Shown here piece by piece: positions 15,801-21,643 of a stretch of DNA of 21,643 nucleotides. This DNA comes from a virus. The translations under genes were made by a program, and so were the position numbers. How positions within the stretch are numbered: the first letter of the stretch is position 1; each line of letters opens with the position of its first letter. The stretch lies in IMG/VR virus record IMGVR_UViG_3300030333_003064, positions 2,646 to 24,288 of that record; one strand, given 5' to 3'. The notes beneath the pieces were generated by a model. It saw only the letters and a list, made by a program, of their open reading frames with translations, ran no database searches and was not told where the DNA came from.

Positions 15801-18800
15801 TCTATAAAATCTTTAGAGCCAAAATCTTTCCAAAGTTTATTTCCCCCTTCTCCTTCGTAGGCACCCTTAGCCGCATCATTTACATCTGATGAAACATCTC
15901 TAGAAAACTTTATATTATCATCAAGATTTGTATCGTATTGTTCGTTGATATTATCTATAAACTCGCTGGTTTCTTGAGCTTCTTGAACCACTTTGGATTT
16001 TTCAGCTGCTTTTATATCTTTTATAGTTAAGCTACCATTTTTAATTTTTTCAGCTAATTTAGTAATAAAAGTTACAGCGTCAATTTCTCCCTCGAAACTG
16101 TAATCCATGTTAGCCTTTTTTGTGAATAGATTAGCTATTTTAGCTCCTAATCCCTTGTGTTTCTTTAAAACTTTTTTACTACCCACTAATTCCATGAAAT
16201 TCGTTATAACTTCATCTATTGGCATACCTTGAGTTCTTTGTCTCAATAGCAATCCTAAAGCAGGATCCACCGTGTCGACATGTTCCATTAGTTGTTCTGC
16301 TATTTCTCTAAACGCCTCTGGATTCATTCCTATAATCTTACTTAAAACAGTATGGCCATGTTCGTGGGTCTTAGTTTCTAATCTACCACTTCTAGCCATA
16401 TTTTCAACAACTTGAAATGCTATATATTTGCCCTCTTCTACAAGTACTTTTTTGCCATCTTTAATTTCAAATTTATCATCACTAACTTTAATATTAGAAC
16501 CATAAAGAGTTCCTTTTTCAATACCTTCTATTAATTGTTGTTTTTGGCTTTCAGATAAATCAGTTCTTCCTTCAACCCATTTAACAGCATCTTCTTTAGT
16601 TTGTAGACTAGTAAATCCGTCTCCTAAATCTATTTTACTTGATTTTTTAGTTTGTTCATTTATGTATTCAACATTAAAAAGATATTCTGCTTCATCACGT
16701 ATTTGTTTTTCAGAAGCATTTTTAATACCTTTTTCTTCAAGTGATAATTCAGCTTCTTTAAACAACCTATCTCTTTTTTCTCTTTTTTCTTTTTGCTTTT
16801 TTCCTCTACCATAAAGAGTAATTGAATTTAAAAAATTTACAAATTGTGAACTTTTAAATACATCAGATGCACCCATTAAATTTAACGAATTAGTAACGTC
16901 GTTGAGTTGAACTTCTAAATCCGCTAATAATTGCTTTTTTGTTACATCATCATAATCACCTGATTCAGATATCTCTTGACTTTTTCTTTTAATTTCTAAT
17001 TCAGCTTTCTTTAAATCATGGTATTGTTCAGCATAATTTTCATGAACTTGATCTAGTCTTGAAATTTGATCTTCTATTATAGTTTCTCGTTCTTGATGAA
17101 GTTCAACAACCTTGTCTTTTATTATATCAACTTGGGAGGATTTTGTTTTTCCATCTTTAATAGCCTGTTGAATTTGCTCATCACTTGGTGTTTCTATGCC
17201 TTCTTTTTTTAATTGATCTCTAGCGGCATTATATTCAGCTCTCATAAGTAAGTCTTCGTATCTTTCTAACTTACCACCAATATCATTATATTTTTGAATT
17301 ATAGATGGTGGTGTATAAAATTTACTTATATATCCTTTAAACGCAGGTGCACTTCCAAAAAATCCACCAAACAAACCACCAGTCCAACCAGAGTGATCAA
17401 CACCTTCCATTATATCAGGGTTTCCAGTCATTAAGTTTTGCCCTATTTGCGTAAATTGTTCTGACCATTTTTCTGCATAGACACTTGATGTTAATTTTAC
17501 GGTACTTGGGGCTAGAGTAGAATTAGCCATAGTAAAACGCTGTCGCAAAGTTTTACCGTATACTTGACCTGGCTTGAATTTAGTAAAAGCCTTAAAAAAA
17601 CTACCCATCAAAGGTTTACTAATAACGTATTCTGGTACAACTTCAAAAGTAGCGTAGCCAGCACTTGTTAACCATTTTTCCCAAGCTGCTGTCTCTGATT
17701 TTAATCCTTCAGATTTTATAATTTTATTATACTGTGCTTGGTCAATTTCGTTTCTAGCTAACATTTCATTTAACTCTTTTACCCTATAATCATTTTGCAT
17801 CATTCTTCCAAATTGATCCCCAAAGCTCATTCCTCCTAAAGATCCTACACCTAAGTAAGGATTTATAAAACTTGCGCCAATTGCCGCGAAAGTAGGAATA
17901 TTAGTACCAAATTCTTGTACTATAAATGGAAGTAGATTACCCGGGTCGTTTCTGTCTTCAAATTTAATTCGGTATTGTTGAAGAGCGAATTGATTACTAT
18001 ATTTATTAGCATTTAATCTATTAACCATTTTTTGATCAATCCTTCTGTGCCTTGCGCTATTTTGAGCTAATAAGTCTTTACCATCAATGTCCGGATCAAA
18101 CGGCGCCGCAACAGCATCTATGGCGGTTGTTGCAACTTTAGCGCCTGTGTAACAAATTTGCCAGAAAGCGTCCTCAAGTCCTCCACCAACATCTTTCATT
18201 CTATTTCTCCAAAAATTATAATCTTTTTCTACAATGCTCCAATATTCAGAGGTTTCTATTCCTGATTCTTCTAATTTTTTTCCAAGCGCTTTCCATCGAT
18301 CTTCAAAGTTAGCACTAAAATCTTCATTTGTACATTCAACAAAAGCAATGTCAGCCATCCAGTTTTCATAAACTGTTTTAGGCATTGTTTTAGTAACTTT
18401 AGAGTTATCTTTATTTGTTAACGTAACATTTATAAGTTCGTCACCCTCTTTGTGTGAAAACTTATAATCAGGATCCATAAAATTATTGTATGTGTCTATA
18501 CATTTTTTATATTCACCTTTGGGATTTTCTACAGTACCAAACATTTCTTCATTCCTCCAATGTACTTGGTTTTTCATCATTTCATATATCTGTAAATCTT
18601 TTTTTAACTCAGCCACTGCTTCGCTAGAGGCAAGTTTTATTTCAGCACCGTCACCAAAGCTTTTACTTTTCATTATATTATCAATGCTTTTTTCCCACGC
18701 GGAATCTTGGCTATTTTTAGTAACTAATTTTAGTGCTAAATTTTTTATTTCAGGATTATTTGCTAGCTCCATATAACCTTTAATTTTTTCACTTTGCCTA

Positions 18801-20890
18801 TTCTCACCTGAATATATAGAAGGACTTATATAATCATTTGTTGTCATAAAATAAGAATCAATACCAAGCTCGCTTAATTTTCTTGTTTTACCACCACCTA
18901 TATTTATTTCGTAATCTGGACCTTTTAATTTTATTAATTGTTCTAAAGCTCGAGTTAATTCGGCTTCATGTGGCAATGTAAGCTTTCTTGGTAGCCTAGC
19001 TCGTTGTTCTTCTGCCTTAGATGTTTCTCGTTGTACAGAAAATGTAGGCCCACTTATGTCACGATGCGCGGTTGGAGTTGGGTCATTAAAGCTGTCACCA
19101 CCATTGTGGTACCAACGTTGTTCCTGATATATGCTTCTCCCTCCACTAGCCATCTTTTGTGTGTAAGGTCTAAATACATTATCTATTGAACCAGGAATTC
19201 TTTCGTAAGATTCGTTTCCATTTTCGTCTACTAAAATTTTTACTCCAGCGTTTTTAGCAATGTCCTCTTTAATTTTTTTAGGATTCACTTGCTCTCCTAT
19301 TGCTTTATATAAACCTTTAAACTCAACATTTCTTTCTTCAAATCTTTCTTTTTCTTTTTCTGAAAATTCTACATCACCATAAACCGTATCCCATAAAAGA
19401 GTAGAAAGGGCTTTTTTATTTTTGTTTATTTCTAATTGAGTATATCGCGAAAAATCTGAAATATCGCCTTTGCTTCCTTTTATATATTTTTTAAAATCTT
19501 TTTCTGGATCAAGACCAAAATTTAAAATAACATATTTAGAGGGGTCTTTTTTATAAGATACTTTAACACTACGATGCTTCCACCCAAATGGACTGTGTAA
19601 GTCACGAATATTTGGATAAATAAACGGTCCTTTTACAAGTTCGTATTCAAAGTCTTCTTCGCCAAGTTTGTCCTTTAATATTTCCATACCTTCTTTCATA
19701 GGATACTTCCATATTGACATTCCTCCTTTTTCTAAATCACCTCCAGATATTACATCTCCGTGTGTTAACACTCCCGCGCCTAATTCTTCTATTTGTTGAT
19801 TATATAATTTTATTGCCTCTTCTTTATTTTTTTCATCTTCACTTTTACCAACATTATCTATCTCAATTAATTCTTTACCCTCTGCGCTATTAGGGTCAAT
19901 TGGCATCATTACATTTTTATCAGTACGCTTATAAAAATTACCTTCTTCATCTTTGTGATATTGGCTAAATGTTTTTGTTTCTTTTAGTAATTCATCAATT
20001 TCTTTTTTATCATTTTTCCAATTAGTATCATTTTCTTTTTTCCATTTAGGATTTTCTTTTAATTTATATTCTTCAAACTTCTTTAATTCCTCCATCTTCT
20101 TTTTTAATTCTGGATTTGATGAAAGAATTTTTTGATAATTTTTAGCGATTTTATTATCAGAAATTTTTTTCTTATTTACTTTCTCTTTAGTTTCTAAACT
20201 CCAATCTTCTTCATTTACTAATTCACCATTTTTAGTAACACGAGTACCACCAGCATCACTTGTTATTATTTCGCCACTTTCCGTTTTTGTAGAAAAAGGA
20301 TTTTCAGCTTGAAAAACTAAATCTTCAGTACTCATCTCTCCCCACCCTTCTTCAAATGAAGAACTACTAGTGCCGTATATTTGGCGTAATTTTTCTAAAG
20401 CGTTTTCACGCTCTTTGCTTTCAGCTCTTTCTTTAGATTCGGTTTTAGCTATATCTAATTTTTCCGTGTCCTTGTCTTCAATCCCACCTATTCCAGTCCA
20501 ATCTTGAGGTAGCCCTAAAGACTGTCTATGCTGCATGTATTCATCTTCACCACCAAACGCTGTAATTTTTCCGTCTAAACCCTCATGAAAAATCGTGCCA
20601 TCTGTATCGTCTTTATAATATTGACCTTTAGTATCTAACCACTCATATCCTTCACCTGTAGGGCTAGGCATATAAGTTTTTCCATAAGAACCTAATTGTT
20701 TATCAGTTCCATATTCATAATGATCAGGTTCTGTATTTTCTTGTTGATTGTTTTGAGACTGATCCGTCTCGTTGATTTGCTTACCCGCTGCGCTTGCTAG
20801 TTGAGCGCCAGGATTATCTAGTTTAAATTGTTCTTCATTTTCTGGCTCAACCTTTATCGGCGTGCCATCTGCTAATATGTATTCTATCAT
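9827..20890 (-). CDS. Giant multidomain protein: metallopeptidase motif, HAD phosphatase with inserted P-loop kinase, C-terminal zinc motifs
   Basis: 3687 residues in one uninterrupted frame, over half of the window. The N-terminus (MIEYILADGTPIKVE) leads into a long charged region (to ~600). Gly-rich hydrophobic patches lie at about 980-1025 and 1160-1175. H1509-E-H-G-H1513 is an HExxH zinc-peptidase motif, with a possible third ligand in DEVITNFME downstream. The HAD phosphatase has motif I DFDDT (D2549, D2551), motif II T2827 in LTARP, motif III K2864 and motif IV D2883-D2884. Between motifs I and II sits a P-loop kinase (GGAGSGKG, 2583-2590, K2589) resembling zeta-toxin or polynucleotide-kinase folds. 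Hydrophobic stretches follow at ~3181-3205 and ~3383-3410, then a Lys/Glu coiled tract (~3568-3610). Two Cys/His units end the protein: C3617, C3627, C3640, H3643 and C3662, C3672, C3683, H3686. I recognise the HAD/kinase and C-terminal regions from large marine phage proteins; such 'polyvalent' proteins are thought to enter the host with the genome. Enzyme activities are unproven. Confidence 0.88.
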   Translation of the reverse strand: MIEYILADGTPIKVEPENEEQFKLDNPGAQLASAAGKQINETDQSQNNQQENTEPDHYEYGTDKQLGSYGKTYMPSPTGEGYEWLDTKGQYYKDDTDGTIFHEGLDGKITAFGGEDEYMQHRQSLGLPQDWTGIGGIEDKDTEKLDIAKTESKERAESKERENALEKLRQIYGTSSSSFEEGWGEMSTEDLVFQAENPFSTKTESGEIITSDAGGTRVTKNGELVNEEDWSLETKEKVNKKKISDNKIAKNYQKILSSNPELKKKMEELKKFEEYKLKENPKWKKENDTNWKNDKKEIDELLKETKTFSQYHKDEEGNFYKRTDKNVMMPIDPNSAEGKELIEIDNVGKSEDEKNKEEAIKLYNQQIEELGAGVLTHGDVISGGDLEKGGMSIWKYPMKEGMEILKDKLGEEDFEYELVKGPFIYPNIRDLHSPFGWKHRSVKVSYKKDPSKYVILNFGLDPEKDFKKYIKGSKGDISDFSRYTQLEINKNKKALSTLLWDTVYGDVEFSEKEKERFEERNVEFKGLYKAIGEQVNPKKIKEDIAKNAGVKILVDENGNESYERIPGSIDNVFRPYTQKMASGGRSIYQEQRWYHNGGDSFNDPTPTAHRDISGPTFSVQRETSKAEEQRARLPRKLTLPHEAELTRALEQLIKLKGPDYEINIGGGKTRKLSELGIDSYFMTTNDYISPSIYSGENRQSEKIKGYMELANNPEIKNLALKLVTKNSQDSAWEKSIDNIMKSKSFGDGAEIKLASSEAVAELKKDLQIYEMMKNQVHWRNEEMFGTVENPKGEYKKCIDTYNNFMDPDYKFSHKEGDELINVTLTNKDNSKVTKTMPKTVYENWMADIAFVECTNEDFSANFEDRWKALGKKLEESGIETSEYWSIVEKDYNFWRNRMKDVGGGLEDAFWQICYTGAKVATTAIDAVAAPFDPDIDGKDLLAQNSARHRRIDQKMVNRLNANKYSNQFALQQYRIKFEDRNDPGNLLPFIVQEFGTNIPTFAAIGASFINPYLGVGSLGGMSFGDQFGRMMQNDYRVKELNEMLARNEIDQAQYNKIIKSEGLKSETAAWEKWLTSAGYATFEVVPEYVISKPLMGSFFKAFTKFKPGQVYGKTLRQRFTMANSTLAPSTVKLTSSVYAEKWSEQFTQIGQNLMTGNPDIMEGVDHSGWTGGLFGGFFGSAPAFKGYISKFYTPPSIIQKYNDIGGKLERYEDLLMRAEYNAARDQLKKEGIETPSDEQIQQAIKDGKTKSSQVDIIKDKVVELHQERETIIEDQISRLDQVHENYAEQYHDLKKAELEIKRKSQEISESGDYDDVTKKQLLADLEVQLNDVTNSLNLMGASDVFKSSQFVNFLNSITLYGRGKKQKEKREKRDRLFKEAELSLEEKGIKNASEKQIRDEAEYLFNVEYINEQTKKSSKIDLGDGFTSLQTKEDAVKWVEGRTDLSESQKQQLIEGIEKGTLYGSNIKVSDDKFEIKDGKKVLVEEGKYIAFQVVENMARSGRLETKTHEHGHTVLSKIIGMNPEAFREIAEQLMEHVDTVDPALGLLLRQRTQGMPIDEVITNFMELVGSKKVLKKHKGLGAKIANLFTKKANMDYSFEGEIDAVTFITKLAEKIKNGSLTIKDIKAAEKSKVVQEAQETSEFIDNINEQYDTNLDDNIKFSRDVSSDVNDAAKGAYEGEGGNKLWKDFGSKDFIDNLIKEDSLGDLIMGAVTDERIMKAPQAVKEQFKNDVYNELSSHIKNYKPEQNAKYESDFPGESTGLFGWINSQLKNKVLNVQQRPEYMVDELRQARDIDARTEEGRPMFEEASQELSPEEQLIAKEEAKRNQVTQETLNNLIPLILKPKTKKQKEEAVQLREEFKQALNTAFGTRLPEVTNDKLRTELKKIITNKLTNKIQKIFGTEASYNDFIKNDLPALLEYIDINDLNQMEKQAGGKRFPGGRKIFQTQTRITKKGDIIDLQKKGLIPKRFNKYSQGYNLKTRLKPTKKELLAFFRGTNAQKILGYEVGNSTLGTRKTSLAKSLASAIGLRIANEVAADLIKSGKLGQVEQLQNRQLKDNYLAELDVTLRNDMKMSEQASNTVIKNVDDILTLIEQGGGLEAILNPDGDFVDGLPEIPGYAMSSIIDAYNQNIILEEESIRFKQGIFKSDKFSQETKDALKKQGNLRYANLDMLDRDANIIAKVLGSDIMNTIGYEIVGYKNRVLDPAKEKMYPKWNKLSKQEQTVLIKKGKVDVKGYALDSDGKRIPGKYYPSLQNLKINNKPQSLPPGLILGDVRLKNIMIPGGIYKKINNILAETSKETKLKKLKELAPEIEKANTANIILAKHIAKTIIELARKGPNNGGISVLSAINILQAQTSIVQGFRALSRTDLIDVREGSQTISDSHPQFKEATSYYKSKKGKKNALSQMKPKGEHVKANSNTMLGVAELINSPELDLDAQLDVIFSNHSQLFTSDYSTDMIDDGPGGKTSTAEFNRMKHLKSKDQANLVSADGKSYQEILIERTRAQVMANIIADASIKNSKQAARSDAFSNVIKLSQAGKTQGASIFDFDDTLGFTKSGVRVTMPNPDGTPKPKRKVIFLAGGAGSGKGNVIKKLGLENAGFKVVNSDISLEWLKKNHGLPEDMRDLTPEQRSILGKLGHQARKIAKGKMMKYQGEGDGVVVDGTGGSIKQMQKLVDEFKAKGYDVSMVFVDTSLDVALERNRARKERSLLDTIVKRNHEAVQGNKEAFKILFGDTFMEVNTDNMTIDSPMPSKFVSKMDKFVSGYEKRRLDAETFAEQGDAILEQGGEFDFTEFNDVVDGTPGPLLDKAKQRIEKFGNKDVFILTARPQQSAGPIQQFLKSQGLDIPIENITGLANSSPNAKAEWILEKYAEGYNDMYFVDDAIQNVEAVKKVLDQLDVKSKVVQAKIKFSQDASKNFNDMLERRTGTDAGKVFSYAEARKRGAQPNIKRFLKSLYIPPSAEDFKGLMYYFLGKGKQGDADLKFFADNLFKPFSEGIKNWNAYKQNMVDDYKSLKKRLPSVKLNKRIPGTSFTVDTAIRVYLWDKAGFDIPGISKQLKKQLIDYVNKNSDAKSFAEGLSKISKRKEGYVKPSENWMVETIPSDMRNIVDKIGRKEFLEEWINNKDIIFSKENINKIRALYGDNFVEALENILYRMENGTNRTYGKDKIVNRFTEWINGSVGAIMFFNMRSAILQTISTVNFINWSDNNIFKAAAAFANQPQFWKDFVMLFNSPMLKQRRKGLQTDVSASELTKTFAEGGATPRAVINYLLQKGFTPTQIADSFAIAFGGASMYRNRFKKYKKEGMSDKQAHEQAMLDFQEVAEETQQSSREDLISQQQAGSLGRIVLAFQNVTMQMGRLTKKAMSDLVNRRGDWKTNVSKILYYGAIQNVIFAGLQTALAAFVWGDEEEEIENRTRRTFNQALDSFLRGTGLYGALLSTLKNTIIQWNLQKNLPYGKRDKWKIAKEVINLSPPIGSKVRKVIQAFDTEVYNKGVGEKIGWSIDNPELHKWASIIEATLNIPLSRIVNKANNLEEAITGNHETWKRVAMVLGWNRWELGVKDEEVEAAKEEIKIEKKKKKEEEKKIKKEEEKKKKEEEKKKEEEEKKKKGIKTVRCSGIRSNGRRCGNTTETNKKSWKCVHHREFKDGSDTDGDGKKEYRCTATKSNGQRCKNKTENTNKKCYAHQ
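10059..10166. repeat. Polypyrimidine/polypurine tract inside the giant gene
   Basis: The plus strand is pure C/T for 71 bases (10059-10129) and again for 35 bases (10132-10166), broken only by AA. On the coding strand it encodes the Lys/Glu run (KKKKKEEEKKIKKEEEKKKK type) between the giant protein's body and its zinc motifs. It is low-complexity and is probably a slippage-prone linker. Confidence 0.85.
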
Positions 20891-20923
20891 AACTGTTTCG
20901 TTAGTTACCCGTGTTAATAATTA

Positions 20924-21643
20924 CTATTTTTCGTTTGGTATAAATATACCATCTTCATTAATAATACCTTCTTTAGTTTGTGGTGTAGCTTGAGTAACTG
21001 GATTAGTTACTTGTGGTTTATTTATATTCATTTTTAAATTTCTTCTTGCAGCAGGACTTAAATTATTAATATAATTTTGCTCTAATGCTTTGGTGTAATA
21101 TTCTGCTAAATAATCTTTTAACATGGTTTCATCTTGCATTATAGCGTCTGATATAATTTTAGCATCTTCTGATGTTATTCTACCATCTTCTGGCGTAGGA
21201 TCTTTTACTTGTGCTTCTGGTATTCCCATATCTGTATAAGTTCCCTTTTGTATAGCAGAAATTAAATCATCTTTAAACGTTCTGTTACCAAACATTCTGT
21301 CCATTGATAATGACGCTAGATTTCCAGTCTCTACAATTTTTTCTTTAACATTATTGTATTCTTTTTGATAGTTAAAAGCAGGGTCATCACCTGGATTAAC
21401 ATCTCCGGCTAAATTAACAACATTGTCTACTAAAGCTTTTATGCCTTCCCTACTAGCTTGATCAACTTTCATTCCGCTAATTTTATCAGTTATATCCTCC
21501 ATAGACAACCATTTACCGTCACTCATTTCGTAACCTGGAACCTTGTCTTTAAAAATAGGTTGGCTGCTTCCATTTATTATATTCATAATATCATTAGCCA
21601 TAGGCCCTAGTTTTTCAACAGGATTATGACCAAAGTTTTGCGT
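20924..21643 (-). CDS. Unknown late-block protein, 5' end cut by the window
   Basis: At least 225 residues from the ATG at 21601. The frame stays open for 14 more codons to the window edge (TQNFGHNPVEKLGP before MANDIMN) and reads like natural protein, so the start probably lies outside. The protein is acidic, helical and polar (KVDQASREGIKALVDNVVNLAG, DPTPEDGRITSEDAKIISDA) and ends in a Pro/Thr/Gln-rich tail (NKPQVTNPVTQATPQTKEG). No signal peptide, membrane segment or family recognised. It precedes the giant gene by 33 bases, and position suggests a virion structural or assembly role. Confidence 0.7.
   Translation of the reverse strand, partial: TQNFGHNPVEKLGPMANDIMNIINGSSQPIFKDKVPGYEMSDGKWLSMEDITDKISGMKVDQASREGIKALVDNVVNLAGDVNPGDDPAFNYQKEYNNVKEKIVETGNLASLSMDRMFGNRTFKDDLISAIQKGTYTDMGIPEAQVKDPTPEDGRITSEDAKIISDAIMQDETMLKDYLAEYYTKALEQNYINNLSPAARRNLKMNINKPQVTNPVTQATPQTKEGIINEDGIFIPNEK

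Noticed and set aside
1-21643. tRNA genes, CRISPR arrays, insertion sequences or attachment sites
   Set aside because: No cloverleaf-like sequence, regularly spaced repeats, transposase or integrase was found; intergenic gaps are all shorter than about 50 bases.

Overview
The window looks like part of a double-stranded DNA tailed phage (or a closely related provirus) of a Bacteroidota, probably marine flavobacterial, host. The sequence is AT-rich and genes are packed with 1-4 base overlaps. Start codons are preceded by A/T-rich leaders (AATAAATAAATAAATT type) rather than Shine-Dalgarno sequences. Several signal peptides end in the Bacteroidota-typical 'AQ', and one protein ends in what looks like a type IX secretion (T9SS) sorting domain. 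I see no ribosomal, tRNA, CRISPR or transposase genes. The phage and host calls are inferences from gene content; no terminase, portal or capsid gene lies in the window.

Layout. (1) Positions 1-864, plus strand: the 3' end of an adenosylcobalamin-dependent (class II) ribonucleotide reductase, then a 60-residue Hc1/histone-H1-like protein. This is the end of a nucleotide-metabolism/DNA module. (2) Positions 869-896: a hairpin with T-runs usable on both strands, where the two transcription units converge. (3) Positions 914-9785, minus strand: about twenty small to medium genes of a late-type block. They include an L,D-transpeptidase-fold protein, beta-rich possible virion proteins, a membrane/coiled-coil protein, an exported thioredoxin-fold protein without its cysteines, an outer-membrane-barrel-like protein and a secreted LDLa/T9SS-like protein. 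(4) Positions 9827-20890, minus strand: one 3687-codon gene for a giant multidomain protein. It holds an HExxH metallopeptidase motif, a HAD phosphatase with a P-loop kinase inserted inside it, hydrophobic segments and two C-terminal Cys/His zinc motifs. (5) 20924 to the window end, minus strand: a further unknown protein, probably cut by the window edge.

The most striking pattern is a shared N-terminal peptide. Seven otherwise dissimilar minus-strand proteins begin MAFK[M/L/R][K/N] followed by GF, GW or YK, and an eighth carries YKMKGFPKHATVS from residue 12. The codons vary synonymously, so the peptide rather than the DNA appears to be kept. This resembles a delivery or targeting tag on a cargo set (compare the capsid-targeting sequences of T4 internal proteins), but that function is inference. 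The tagged genes alternate with genes for exported or envelope proteins, so the block may combine virion-packaged small basic proteins with proteins that act on the host envelope.
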